Shown here piece by piece: positions 11,030 to 22,599 of a stretch of 64,000 nt of DNA. The position numbers were made by a program, and so were the translations under genes. Origin of the DNA: Dermanyssus gallinae (Eukaryota; Arthropoda; Arachnida; Mesostigmata; Dermanyssidae); contig QVRM01004007.1 of the NCBI GenBank assembly GCA_003439945.1, positions 992,001-1,056,000 of the forward strand. The letters are read 5' to 3'. The notes under the pieces are model-generated. The model searched no databases. It was not told the DNA's origin and saw only the letters and a program-made list of their open reading frames with translations. Each line of letters opens with the position of its first letter. Positions within the stretch are counted from its first letter, which is position 1.

Positions 11030-11358
11030 TAGGGACTTTTTTTGTGGAGGAGGGTGAATGCTTTTACGCACGCTACGAGTATGAGGTATTCCCCCCTCTC
11101 GAGCAGTGTGGGACTCGACCCTAGCGGTTGGATGTTGGTCCGCCAAGACCCCTACCCACTAAACACTACTCCCCCCTTAAGCTTCACTCTCTAATGGCCC
11201 AGATATCCATAGAACAGTACTATAGGCCATTAGGAGAAGTGGCGAGCGCCTACCGGATTATTTGGCCGAGGTCACTCACGGGTTCCCCCACCGGTCCGAC
11301 GTGCTTGTCCCAACACCTGCAAACCCGTCTGAATACAAGCCACGTCATCTGTTGATGT
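11030..11358 (-). mobile_element. R1-like LINE 3' UTR copy (left member of inverted pair)
   Basis: The plus strand repeats the 923-1200 sequence with the same ordered blocks: GACTTTTTTTG.GGAGG, CTCGAGCAGTGTGGGACTCG, CTTCACTCTCTAATGGCC and GTCCCAACACCTGCAAA. If the element is transcribed as inferred from 0.9-1.6 kb and 49.2-50.3 kb, this copy reads on the minus strand with its 3' end near 11030. No coding part is attached, so it is strongly 5'-truncated. The peptide at 11128-11355 looks conserved with the pair at 11.7-12.0 kb only because the DNA is. Confidence 0.65.
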
Positions 11359-11696
11359 CGTAAGCGCTATTCGTTCTCTTCTGTACTTGCCGAGCTCGGT
11401 TTTCTGAATTTTATTATTATAATTATTAGGGGCTACGGTAGAAGTACAGGAGCACACATGACCCCTCATTTTCGAAAGCATGTCAAACAGAGGGATACCT
11501 GAACTTATAATGCTTAAAGTGTATAAAAGCCTCTTTACCGGGTCTATCTTCCATATAAAACCGTGCATTGGCATGGCCTTCTAAATAATTCCGTGGACAG
11601 AGAAGGCTGCTATCGCTGTAGCTCGCAGCCGATGACTCAAGGAGAAAGGTCTTGGGAAGTCTTAGAAATGCAAGATTTCCGCATACTGTAGTACTA

Positions 11697-12060
11697 CTAG
11701 AAGATCACATGAGTCTGAATGACGCGGATACGCAGGTGTTGGCACAAAATACGTCGAACTTTGGGGAAACCCGTGGGTGACCCCGGCCAAACGATCCGAG
11801 TGGCACTCGCCATTTCTCGTGCTGGCCCATAGTACTGTTTTACGGAGATCTGGGTCATCAGAGAGTAAAGCCTAAGGTGGGAGGTGCGTTTAGTGGGTAT
11901 GGGTCCCAGTGGGCTGAGATCCATCCGCTGGGGTCGAGTTGGAACTGTTCGAGACTGGAAAATGGAACCCTCCCCTTTCTCTACTCTTAGCAAAAGTACG
12001 TAAAAGTCTTTATCCCTCCAAAAAAAGTCGTGGTTAGATCTTGGCGCCGCAGCGTCCTCG
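11697..12060 (+). mobile_element. R1-like LINE 3' UTR copy (right member of inverted pair)
   Basis: Reverse-complement counterpart of 11030-11358, separated from it by about 340 bp. Matches run from GATCACATGAGTCTGAAT through CACTCGCCA..TCTC to the T-rich block near 12030. The two copies have their 5' sides facing each other. The divergence between them is visible by eye, so this is not a fresh duplication. Confidence 0.65.
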
Positions 12061-12572
12061 GGTCACGTTTGTGAAATCGCTTCGGAAATAGACCAGGCTC
12101 TATGTTTGGTTGGTCAAAAATGTATTGTCTATTATGAGCTGCTAAAACACAGTGAAAAGATCGGTGCTGCTTGCTACAGTGCGGGTCGGGTCTTTACGAT
12201 TACCACCTACTCGCATCGCTAAGTCACGCTCTTTTCTTCGCGCACAAAGTTTCTTCGTACGAAAAAAGGAATCCACAAGTTGTCCAAAGGATGGGCACCG
12301 TGTATAGCTAGCAAAGGCCGTTACTTTGAAACAATATTTTCACTTGTAAGAGAATGAGAGGCATTTGTTTTTGCTCAAAAAATCTGGCATCTATGCGCAG
12401 ACTTAGTATGTCGGTTATAGGTTATGGACTCATATTATTTGGGAACATACATGCTGCACCTTCAGACACATGAGAAAAGGACAAGGCTACAAGCAATTTA
12501 TAAGACCAGAGTATTTCTGACTACAAACATACATACATTACCGTCTTTTAAATAACAGATACACAAATAATA

Positions 12573-12613
12573 TTACAAAACACCCTAAAATACAAATTTG
12601 GGGTGTTTTGTAA
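12573..12613. repeat. hairpin, perfect 13-bp arms
   Basis: TTACAAAACACCC (12573-12585) pairs exactly with GGGTGTTTTGTAA (12601-12613) across a 15-base AT-rich loop. Confidence 0.7.
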
Positions 12614-13218
12614 AAAAATTTGATCATCTTTGTAAGATGCTTGGTTTTCGACAACATTTTTACCCTCTTCATTTAACATATAATCACCATAAGTCGTCAA
12701 AATAATAACAAAAATACCATTAACTATTAGTGTTACCAATCATATAATTATTGACTACGCTTGTATGTGTAAAGGCAGTCTGCAAATTGTATCTATTCCG
12801 CATATATATGTTTGTATATGTTAAGTTAATGATCTGTAGAACACTAAATCTTAGAGCCTTAACTAGAGACATGTGTCAAACATTCTAACAGTAAACAAAT
12901 GCATATTGTGATGCACAATACCTGTGGCAAGCCTAAACATATTCGATGGGATTTTTATCATAGCAAAATCCTAGAACTGATTTACCACGACGCAGGCTTA
13001 AATAGTACGAAACATCTATATACATAGTTCTGGATAGCCATTTCCAGAAGCAATGTTGCTTCTTGCTTGTTTAATCATGTTCATTTTTTTTTCTGATGAC
13101 AATTATTAAACCAAAGCTGATAATGAACTTAAATGTCGGAATATGTACTTCTTAAAAAACGTTCTCTGCGCCAAATGTACTATGCTTGGTGGCAAAAAGC
13201 GCCATTAGTGGCGGCCAA

Positions 13219-13258
13219 TGTGGGAAACTGTTGAGTAGGTACTCAACAGTTTCCCACA
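13219..13258. repeat. hairpin, perfect 18-bp arms
   Basis: TGTGGGAAACTGTTGAGT (13219-13236) and its exact reverse complement (13241-13258) are separated only by AGGT. It is the cleanest short inverted repeat in the window and lies in non-coding DNA. Confidence 0.85.
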
Positions 13259-14055
13259 CCAACCAAAGCCTCCTATGTACAATTTATGAAAATCAATGCT
13301 TGTAATTCTTTCGAAGACTAGTTCTGAGTGTAGCCTTTAGTAGCTCTTTGTAAACTATTTTGGTGTATCAAACGGACTCGTTTCGCTGTTATGGAGATTG
13401 ATGTGCTTGGGTCTGTGAATTGGCATTCAGCTTCCAATCAGGATTTGGTCTTTAATGGAGTGCATGATGCACGCTCGCTCGCTTGCTATTCTGCCCGCGC
13501 CCTCGATCGATCAATCGTTTGGCTTGGCTTGGTTTTATCGTATATAGTGATTGCTTAGCTCGGAATGTTATTGCAGTGTACAATCAGACTTTTCTCCAAT
13601 CGCTGTTGTACGTACTCGGGCCGTCTAACCGTACTCGCACCTGATGTTTTGATGAGCAAATGTCTTTCTCTCAATCTTCTAGACTCGTCTGGTGAACCAC
13701 TTACTTTGGTCTCTGTAATTGCGAGCAGCCACAAGCTCTCCCACGCTGAAATGAGACCGCTTATTCTCCTTAGATTCCACTTTCTGTTGCTTCTCTTTCA
13801 GTTAGGATAAACGTGTGAGGATCTCTGAAAGAAGAGTGATGCTAGGCTCCTGTAACACCTGTAGTACTAAATGCTCGATTTTTAGTGTCTGAACTGTTTG
13901 CTCAGCTTTTCCATTTGTAGTCGGATGAAACATAAAAATCGAGTTGTATTGTCTCAAAGTAACTGGTTTCAAAACTCAAAACGAGTAAAGCACTCGGCTC
14001 ATTTTACCATCGTTGTTGCGTTTCTACGTTGACCATTTGCACTCATATGTATTTT

Positions 14056-15810
14056 CAACAGCTATAGGCCGATCTCGGTCGTGAATTATATCTCAAAGTT
14101 CATTGAGAAACTGGTGTTGGTTAGGCTAAATGGATATTTAGAGACGATAAATTTCCTCTCCTCAAACCAGTTCGGCTTTCGCAGGGGTAGGTCGACTGAC
14201 CTCGCGTTGGCCCACTTATGGCAGCGAGTGTCCTACTCGGTTGAGCTACATACGTTTTGTCTCGCAGTCTGTCTCAACGTGTCAGCGGCTTTCAATTGCC
14301 TTGATGATTCCCTTCTATTCTAAATGCTCGCTCAGCTGGGTTGGTCTGCGCCGGGGGTTTCCTGGTTTAGGTCCTATCTCTCAGGATGGAGACAGGTGGT
14401 ACGAGCTGGTCAAATAGAGTCCTCATGGCAGCAGGTCGATATTGGTACCCCTCAAGGCTCGGTTCTCGGACCTTTTATGTTTCTTATTCTACTGAATTTT
14501 ATTCTATTAAAGCTTCAGAGGCTGAACCTTGGCTCAGCTATAGCTTTTGCTGATGACACTACGCTACTGTTCGGAGTGAATCATCGGAACTTTGATATGG
14601 ACTTGCAGCAGTCGCTTTTGAATGTTGATAATATAATTAGCATTTTTAACATTTTTGGACTAGTCGTCAATGCTAACAAAACCAATTTCATAGTTTTGCG
14701 TGCATCGCCGAGGCTTCTAGAATTATCTGACAACCAGATCTTTAAGACACGAAAAATAAAGCTCTCGCAGACCGCTAGGTGCCTGGGGCTCGTTCTCCAG
14801 GAAAACATGAGGTGGCATCCCCAACTGGATTACATAGCACCAAAGTGCTATGCTGTAATATATACGCTGTGTAAAATGAAATTGATTGGGGTACCCACAG
14901 AGGGCTTACTTCTGGTGTACAAGGTCGTGTTTTTACCAGTTCTATGCTATGGAATCCTTCTCTGGGGAGGTGGCTACGACGGAATTCTCCGAAGAGCACA
15001 AGTGATACAGAATGATGCAATTAGAGCCATTTTTGCTAGAAGGCGAAGGGATTCGGTCCGTGACTTGCTCATTCGTTTTAACCTACTCACGGTAGAAAGC
15101 ATTTACTCGCTGCGGGTTTCAATGTTAGTGTACAACATTTTGCGTGGTATTATGCCTATGGAGATCGCATTTGCACTAGTTCCTACCATGAGTCGAACAT
15201 CATGTAGGCGCGCAACAACTTTTGCAGTGCCCTTTGTATTCTTGAAGTCTAGTCAACACGCACTTGCGTACCGCGTTCCTGAAACCTGGACCCGCATTCC
15301 TAAACGCATAAGATGCCTCACTACGAAACACCTCTTCTCTGGCGAGTTAAAACAGTGGCTGTTAATGTCACTGTCGGAACCAGGCGTGTGATCTAAGTAT
15401 AGTTGGTATTACAAATGTTGTGCTTCGTATACGCGGACACACTCAGTTTTTGATTGTATTTATCCACTTGTTTTTAGACATAGTTGTTGTAAGTTGTGTT
15501 GATGCTGTACTAGTGGACTACTTCGTTTGTGTGTTATCTTTGCAAGTTTGTTGCCTCATGTGGTGTTCGAGGTTCTAACAACTGCACCAATTGCTGCTTT
15601 GAAGTTCTTGTGTAAATCATTAACCACTGTAATACCGTTGTGTGCTTACACAAAGTACTCCTTGGATTTTGTCGAGAGTAATTATCTGCTTTGTTGTTTG
15701 ATTCATCTTTTTCAACCATTTTTATTTACCGAGAACTTAAGCGTTGTGAAGCGTTGTTGCAGTTCCGTGAATAAACCACGTTTGAAATTGAAATTGAATT
15801 GAAACATTGA
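14056..15810 (+). mobile_element. LINE (CR1/jockey-like), 5'-truncated, 3' end complete
   Basis: The copy starts inside the RT domain at the YRPISVV block (about 14062) and runs to a complete 3' end. The 3' UTR is 15392-15780, and the tail repeats TTGAAATTGAA-type units (about 15782-15805), as in CR1-like elements. The 5' truncation with preserved 3' end is the usual product of target-primed reverse transcription. No target-site duplication was found by eye. Confidence 0.85.
14075..15391 (+). pseudogene. LINE reverse transcriptase, C-terminal two-thirds
   Basis: Reverse transcriptase of a non-LTR retrotransposon, which copies element RNA at a nicked target. Visible motifs are YRPIS, NQFGFRRGRSTDLAL, an FNCLDD segment matching motif A, GTPQGSVLGP (motif B), AIAFADDT (active site, about 14545) and the thumb (ARCLGLVLQENMRWHPQLD). 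A C-terminal region with LPVLCYGILLWGG and WTRIPKRIR ends at 15391. One in-frame TAA at 14321-14323 breaks the frame just after motif A; otherwise 355 codons stay open. That makes it the best-preserved RT in the window. The endonuclease and N-terminal ORF are absent. Assignment among CR1, jockey and I clades is uncertain. Confidence 0.9.
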
Positions 15811-16044
15811 AACAATAAAATTTCATGTGGCGTTTATTGTTCCTGTGTGATAGAGAAGCGTCCGTTGCTACTGCCCTTTAGCTGGTTCTCATACGTACAG
15901 GGGGGGCGGTCCGGTTGTTAGATACTTGTTTCACTGAAGTAATACCACAAATTTCCCGGTCGTATAGGTTAGGGAATCACTAGGTTTTTAGTGGGTTTGG
16001 GTCACCCTACCCAAACCAAAGGGTGTGCAATACGCATTTTGCTT

Positions 16045-16460
16045 CTAGCCTCCTGTAAAAAAAGACAGGTGTTTTTTATCGCCGTTGATACCTGCCCTCC
16101 AAAAATGCTGACGGGCTACGGATTTTATTTTCACTAATTTAGAATAGTAATTATAGGACGTTAGCCATTCAAGCATTGACGAATTCATTGGCGTTGTCAA
16201 GCCATAATTCATTTGGACTGCGTTGAGATTGCTCGAGATAGGTGTCCTTTGAACGTCTAGGTAACCGCGAAAGTGCATCAACATTTCCATTGTTCTTTAA
16301 TGGCCTAAGCTCGAAATCGTGCCTAAAGAAAAATTCCTTAATGCTAGAGACTATCTGCACCCAACGCAAGCGACTTGTCGAACGCTGTCAAAATGCTGCG
16401 GAGAGGCTTTGAATCAGTCACTAAAATAGATCTCCACTCGAACAGGTAGAACACCCGATT
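16045..16460 (-). pseudogene. Ty3/gypsy pol fragment (RNase H to integrase zinc finger)
   Basis: On the minus strand 16460-16240 reads ILVTDSKPLRSILTAFDKSL, then HDFELRPLKNNGNVDALSRLP. These are the TDHKPL and RPGKxNxxADALSRLP signatures of the gypsy RNase H domain. Further along, 16130-16050, KIKSVARQHFWRAGIN matches the R.YFWWPG.D motif of the integrase zinc-binding region. The order and spacing fit a decayed pol polyprotein. No LTRs, protease or catalytic integrase core are visible nearby, so only about 0.4 kb of an LTR retrotransposon remains. Confidence 0.75.
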
Positions 16461-16639
16461 AAGTTGAAGCGAGTTTATTTTCGTTTTATTTTATAGCAGT
16501 TGCGTTTTTATCGTATTTGTCTTCTGGGAGGTTTCGGGAAAGCATGATGCGCATGCTTCAATAACAGCCTGCGTGACTATTTCGAGACTCACAAACCTAC
16601 TACCCCCCCCCCACCCTAGGCTCGGTATTACATTGGCAT

Positions 16640-17590
16640 TGTTTCGATGTCTTGGGCGTGGCGTCCTCTCCCACAGTTCTATCTTTGCCTAACCCGCAAA
16701 CCGTCTTGTGAGGGTGCATAGAGGCTACGAGGACCCGGCTGCTCCTTCTCTCTCAGCTTCTCGTCTTGACTCCAGAGAAACCCGCTCAAGCCTTTCCCGC
16801 CTGGCCGTATCCTTGGCTGTATTGAGTGTCCAAATGGCGCCAAACAAGTTCGGAGTTCGTTGTCTCCCTCCATGCCTTCACCGAAACTATCATGTGGTCG
16901 ACTGCCTCCCTGATGGGACGGACCACCGCAGCGGCTAAGCCTGCGACCTTCGTGCCCCTAAGACCAAGTATACTTTACGTTACACGCGCCCCAGAACAGT
17001 ATACTTTACGTTACATGCCTCTCCAGTGTCTTATGGTGTCGCTGATAGTCTTTTTAATCCTTGGCATGTGGCTCTGGAACTGGCGCGTCCGGTCAGAACC
17101 TGATTTGGCTAGTAGAAAGTTCCCTGAATTGGCAGCCGTCAACCCCCTGAGGTTCGGTGTCACACTCTTCGCTCCAGTTCCCTGTGGAAACAGCATGCAA
17201 ACCTGCTGCCATTCCTTCTGCCACATCAATATTGTAGCACCCTACGCCTGGTGAGATCCAGATATTCACCCAATTTATTTTTCTACGTTCACCCTCTAAG
17301 AGGTCCCATGGTCGCATCTTGGCTAGGACTAGCAGGGTTTAATCAAATCATCCGACACGCCCGGCTTACCCTGATTGCCAGCGATCGCTGAGTTGACCAC
17401 AGTGCTCCCCTATTTTTCGCCGTCCGCAGTGCCATACCCCCCCCTCTCCTCAATTAGGAATCTGCGCAACATAATCGATTCAACCACCGAAACCAGGAGT
17501 CTTCCTCTCTCCTTTGCCACCCTACCGACCCTAGGTCTGATTCTCGCCAGGTTCAGGAAGACCGTTGGGAATGAGCCTTGATCCAGCTGC
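16640..17590 (-). pseudogene. R1-like LINE ORF2 C-terminal remnant
   Basis: On the minus strand from 17580: ...VGRVAKERGRLLVSVVESIML, matching the RLLMSVVESIMLYGAPIW block after the R1 RT domain. A region follows with WQKEWQQ and an LRG.LTA segment (17220-17010), where R1 proteins have W..EW...G.W...L. Several frameshifts and stops interrupt it. The final part (16873-16679) is open but weakly similar. It fits a decayed element of the same broad group as those at 21.4-22.6 and 49.2-51.0 kb. The 3' UTR repeat seen elsewhere is not attached. Confidence 0.5.
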
Positions 17591-17599
17591 GCTCCATTG

Positions 17600-19800
17600 C
17601 ATCTAGTGCTGAGTAAAATGCAATTAGATGCTTCTTTCCGTCCTGTAATCGATGAGTCAAGATAGCTGACATGCCTACACGACCTATGGCCAGCACGAGC
17701 GGTTACATTAAATTGAACATTACAGAAACGATACCCGAGGCTAGCATAATATTAACTCATGTTTGTTCCCCCAACAGTAACTAATTTTTTGCAACAGAAG
17801 ATAAAAGCGCGCTCTTTTATTCAAATGATCAAATACGAACATACCTTAAAACTGCTTTAATCTGAGAAATGATTTAAGCTCCGTAAAGTTGGCTCAGAAG
17901 CGTCTTGCAATGTTCACATTTTGCTTTCTGTTATTTCGGTGCCATTAGCTGATAACTGAAGTAGTGCTCTGTAGAAATTGCCTTTTTATACAGTTATTCG
18001 TAAGTCTTTTGTGTACTTCCTTTAACTATTAACAGATTGTGTAGTAAGTACGGGATGCTAATTTCTTGCGTATAAATGTATCCAGGACGATCGGTCATGT
18101 TGCCGTAATTTAAAGCAATCATTTCACAACCTCAACATCCGAAATGTCCAACTTATCCAGAAAATCTGTCTCAAGTGACATTTATTTCCCGTTAACCTTT
18201 GACATGCTGTTGCTCAGCTTGCCATGGTCGGTGCTTTCGTCAATTTTCATGGTCGGTTATTCGAATTCTACTTGGAACAAGCTCTCATTGAATACTAGAC
18301 ATGACACATTCGTAAGTCGCAATTGTGTTAAGCTGAGGCTCCTGCAAAATAGCATACTTATAGCATGCGCGCATTATCGGAGTCATAGAGATGAATGGCC
18401 GCGTAACTCGTACTGTTGGAGGACAAGAAAAGCAACCGCATTCAGTCCCGTCTAGGACGAGTAAAGGTGTGTATGCAAAAGAAACCACCTGGACCAAGCG
18501 CGGTCGCCAAGAATAGAGGTGAACTAGCAGTGATTTTTCTGCTAGCGACGATGAGCTGCAGAATAATTTAGCCTAGGTCTGTGACTCTCGTGTACACCAT
18601 GCAAAGCACACACTGCGATTAACAGGAAGAAATTTCGTTTGACAATGATTACGGCAAAATCGTTAATGAGGTTCCAGGGACATCCTGCTATCGCTGCAAG
18701 AGTTAGTGAATGTCAAAATATCTGCCAGGATCGGTAGGACGCACGCGTCCGTGAAAAGCGAAATATCCGGCGTGCACTCTTTCATCTCACAAGCTACCAT
18801 AGCTGTAGTTAAATCGTTAGAAGTGACTAAGGCGCCTTAAATTAAAATCTAAAGTCCGAAGAGGAACGTTATATCAGCAACTGAACACATCGCCTAAACA
18901 TTTTCAGGCAATCACTTCTTACGACAGATTCACTTGGGCCTAAAGCAGCATTGGGCTATGCGATACTGCGATATTATCGGTGTGAAACTAGGGCATGACT
19001 GAAAGCCGTTGTGGAAGTGATATCAACATCCAGTATTCTATAGTCCTGTATCTATTGTTTCCAACTGCACACACTTGGTACAATTGATTATCGGTATGGC
19101 TTGTCCTGGGTCTGCTCTAAACCCGCAACAGTGGCCATATATGGTGGCTGACTCTTTGTTAGACGTGTCACAGCAAACAGTTGTTTCCAGTGATTTACGA
19201 CGTCGTAGAGCAAGTCCTTTTGAGGCAATCGTAGATTACGGTTAAGCTATTGAGACACTTGAACTGCCACGGCAAGAAAATACGCGGCTTGTGTAGCTGT
19301 ATAATGTATTTTATCGTTTATTTTAGTTAGTGCAACGATACGAAACAATTACAGTCCACCAATGGACCAATAGATATATATGGGCCTTAAAAACGGTGTT
19401 TACGGTGGCACTAAAAGCTGTGTAAAAACCCCTATTCGCCACATAACTTTACGAACGCTGCATAACGACCATTAGGGCAATATATTTACGGAGCAACACA
19501 AAATGCCTCTAACAATAGAGTGAACAGCTATGACTGTATATGACTAACTGATTAGCAATTACACATTTCCTTCAATATGTCGCAGTAGTATCTTGTGAAA
19601 AATAGAGACGATGCAACAAGAAGAATACGGGTGCGTCAGCCGGTATTTAGCTAGACTTTGTTTGCATTCGAGTATATATTCTAATCAAGTGATCCCGTGC
19701 GGATTTCGTATCGCCGAAGCACAGCGTCAGCCATCTTCCTCTCGCAAAGCAGAGCAACAGTGAGCAGCACCCATGAATAGACCATAAGCCATCCGCCGGA
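17600..19800. other. unassigned stretch
   Basis: No recognisable gene, RNA or repeat. The open frames at 18144-18455 (plus) and 18285-18497 (minus) overlap on opposite strands and carry no motif. Confidence 0.5.
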
Positions 19801-19829
19801 TCGTTCGGTATCATCATGTCGTTAGTTCA

Positions 19830-20092
19830 TCGTGACGACGACGACGACGACGACCAATATTTGCATACAGTTACCGCTCCACTGACAACAACAACAACAA
19901 CAACTTGGCAAGCCTGCCATTCTCCTGCCGATGTCGTTAACGTTGTCGTCGTTGTGCAGCTGCAGCGCTCACGTCAACGTCGGCAAGCTCCCACAGGGGC
20001 GGATGATCAATCACCAATGATGATGATGATGATGATGATCGTGAGGGCGGTGATGGTGGTGGTGATGGTGATGATGATAATGATGACGACTC
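19830..20092. repeat. cluster of trinucleotide microsatellites
   Basis: Separate runs of (GAC)n near 19833-19852, (AAC)n near 19887-19901, (GAT)n near 20019-20038 and (GGT)/(GAT) near 20050-20085. The 136-codon frame across them (poly-D, poly-T, poly-V, poly-M) follows from the repeats. I do not take it as protein, although such clusters can occur in 5' UTRs or disordered coding exons. Confidence 0.8.
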
Positions 20093-20748
20093 AAGGGAGC
20101 GGTGCTGTTGTCGCAATGCTGGTTGGTCTTCGTTTGTGCTGTACGCAGTCAGTCAGGAGGACGTTCACGTTCTATAATACCTTGGTCTCGGATATACGCT
20201 GTAATACGCATAGGTGTAGTATATAGTCAGCATATGTAGTGTAATATAATTCATATAAGTAGTATCTAATAAACATACGTAGCATATATTGTGTACATTT
20301 ATCCCTTCATTTTGCTGTCTTCATCTTCGCTTAGAAGTGAACGCATTGACAAGGCTGGGAATGGCATCAAGGCAGAGAAATATGATCGTAATCTGTATAA
20401 TATGAGAGACTGCGTACAATTACATCGGCATCGGCATCGGCAATTAATGCCGTCCAGAAGACTGTCACCGGTGAGGCCATCCTTGTCGAGTCTACATCGG
20501 CAACAAAAATCAAGGGACTTTTTGTGTTCCTCGCCTTCGTTTGCCAAGACAGCCATGGTCTTCCCAGTTGTTTGGATCCAGTCCAGCTCGTTAAGTTATG
20601 ACGAACACTGTTTTTATCATGCCGTTGCGTTTTCCGACCTGGCTATTTTAATTCTTGAGGCCAATCAGTGTAGATTTATTTATTATTAGTCTAATTTATT
20701 TTTATATTTCTATACTATATTTTGCAAATATATTTTCGTTGCAACAAT

Positions 20749-21147
20749 CTAGTGCCTCAAGGCTCCATAGTGTCCGTCCCACTGGGAGAGAAAATACGCC
20801 GATCGCCGATGCGTTTGGCAGTTTATTGCTTGACACATAGCGCATTCTGGCCGCGCCATTCGTCCCCGACTTGATGAAATCCGTAAGTGGAACACGCCAG
20901 GTGGTGGAAATCGTAAAGTCGTACACAATGTGCCTTGTATACATTCAAAACATACACGACTTGTGCATGCCATTCCATTGCATAGGCTTCTGGTGAAGTG
21001 CGCATATGCATGAGCAACTTTTTCTATGAATTGCGTTACTTTCTCTTGCCATTTACGCAAAAATTTCTCCAAGTGCTCAGTGACTGATGAGTTCAGCTTG
21101 ATTCTAACTGTTTCCACTGCTGGTTCGCATTCTATTAGCAGATACAC
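20749..21147 (-). CDS. unassigned open frame, possible exon
   Basis: An open minus-strand frame of 132 codons. Residues 1-50 look like soluble helical protein (ETVRIKLNSSVTEHLEKFL, then KWQEKVTQFIEKVAHAY), unlike the surrounding noise; the second half has scattered cysteines. I do not recognise it. A second frame at 20823-21017 overlaps it. It may be part of a transposon or an exon ending near 20960; no partner exon or clear splice sites were identified. Confidence 0.2.
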   Translation of the reverse strand: MYLLIECEPAVETVRIKLNSSVTEHLEKFLRKWQEKVTQFIEKVAHAYAHFTRSLCNGMACTSRVCFECIQGTLCTTLRFPPPGVFHLRISSSRGRMARPECAMCQAINCQTHRRSAYFLSQWDGHYGALRH

Positions 21148-21193
21148 GAATTGACTGCCGCAACTAATTGATCTCGGTTGTTCATTCGTGAAT

Positions 21194-21240
21194 AAGTAAA
21201 TTCACGAAGACGAAACCTGATCGTCCTCGTGAATTTACTT
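21194..21240. repeat. hairpin, 20-bp arms with one mismatch
   Basis: AAGTAAATTCACGAAGACGA (21194-21213) pairs with 21221-21240 across the loop AACCTGA with a single mismatch. It is non-coding and resembles a miniature foldback or a small RNA precursor stem. Confidence 0.75.
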
Positions 21241-21384
21241 AAAGTGCCTTACTGTTTAGGTAAGTTTTAGTGTCACCGACTATACGTCGAATGGCCCTAA
21301 GGTCGCGGTATGCAACCCGGGCGTCACCGGAAATGGCGCACATGCATCGCTGGCCACTATTAGCAACTACTGTGAGACCCACTA

Positions 21385-22590
21385 AGCCTTAATTTCTCCC
21401 CACATCCACAGGCTCGGAATTGCGCATCATTTGTTCACGAGGGAGCAGTTTCACTTTTATAGCGCCCAAAGGGGTGCGTAGAGACCGCGATGAGGGGCTA
21501 GCTGCACCCCTCTCTTGGCTTCTCGTACGACAAATACTCTGCTTTACTTCTTTTCCAAGGCCATCGTGTGTGCCACCACCTCCACGGGTGGAGACCGCGC
21601 GCAGTTGGCGTGGCGGCAATCCTGGTTCGCCTCAGGGCTGTACAGCCATATATGTTGTGTTCTACATCTTCTGACTCCCCCAACGGACAGAAGACACACG
21701 CGTCGTATCCTAACTTCTGGTTATTGACCACATGCGACTAAAACTGTCCATGCTAAGTGAGCATCTGGGTGGCGCCGACGAGAGCTGCCACAAAGTTAGC
21801 CACGGTTTCGCCCCGGAAACCCACAACTGTGTCGTGGAGACCTGCGTGTCAAGTGATTTATTTAGGTTTTGTGTCCCTTATTGCTGAGACGATCTCTACG
21901 CTACGCTTCAGAGACCCGGACCCATAACTGAGCCTTGCGGCAATCTAACAGTGATTCTGTACTTTCTGTCCCCTGCCTCAAGGTCTCTCTTGCTGAGATA
22001 AGATGACATTAACCGCAGGTATGGCAAGATCTGTTTCTCCTCTAGGGCCGCCATGATTATTCTTCAGTTTGCTGTATTCAACGCGTCTCACATCCAATGG
22101 GATGGGTAGAACAAAGCTTTTTGCCTTCCACGAAAGAGTATTTTTTTCTCCTACTAAATTAAGGAATTGAACTAAGGCTTCCCCCTTCCACACCCTCTAG
22201 CAACCGGTGTGTGAAAAAAGGCCTGCAACGACATCTCTCGTAGCTTCCGGCGGCCCAGAGAAGTGTCTGTAGATCTTGTCCGCAACCAGGCAGCCTACCA
22301 TGACTCCGACTCTATGGAATTAATGAGTTCGCTCCGTGCGTTCGCCATGCTTCTACCTACCTTGCTGGTTGACGTCTAATCCGCGTGGCCTATGACGGTG
22401 CCGCTCCCTCGCAAGGCCTGGTTTAACGCCAGATTATTTATCTGATCGGTTAGTCCCTGTCTCATAAATAGGTCCCCCTCGTCTAAGACGTCTTGCACTT
22501 CTTTCTTCTCCAGGCGCCTCATTTGCCACAATCGGTTTGACCGGGACGCTCTACTTCCGTGGTTCATGAAGAGCGCAGCCAAATTCAAAT
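21385..22590 (-). pseudogene. R1-like LINE ORF2 remnant
   Basis: On the minus strand, with frameshifts: ALNTAN (R1 motif A, usually AFNTARW) near 22080, MAALEEKQILPYLRLMSSYL, then LEAGDRKYRITVRLPQGSVM (the GVPQGSVLGP block) near 21990-21930. The C-terminal zinc knuckle DACVFCPLGESEDVEHNIYGC is at about 21700-21640. The tail ends REQMMRNSEP near 21410. The YADD region between motif B and the knuckle appears largely deleted. Order and motifs fit a degenerate R1-clade ORF2. The upstream part, 22200-22590, is open (70 codons) but less certain. Confidence 0.65.
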
Positions 22591-22599
22591 TGAAGAGTT

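Larger units (their letters stand above)
12070..14050. other. unassigned stretch with two hairpins
   Basis: No supported gene. The frames at 12548-12739 (minus) and 13565-13810 (plus) are short and motif-free. Two clean hairpins at 12573-12613 and 13219-13258 are listed separately. Confidence 0.5.

Noticed and set aside
19816..20226. 136-codon frame with poly-D, poly-T, poly-V and poly-M
   Set aside because: Produced by trinucleotide microsatellites; no conserved segment.
20291..20689. Plus-strand frame of 132 codons
   Set aside because: Overlaps a minus-strand frame of similar length and has no motif; contains a (CATCGG)n-like simple repeat.
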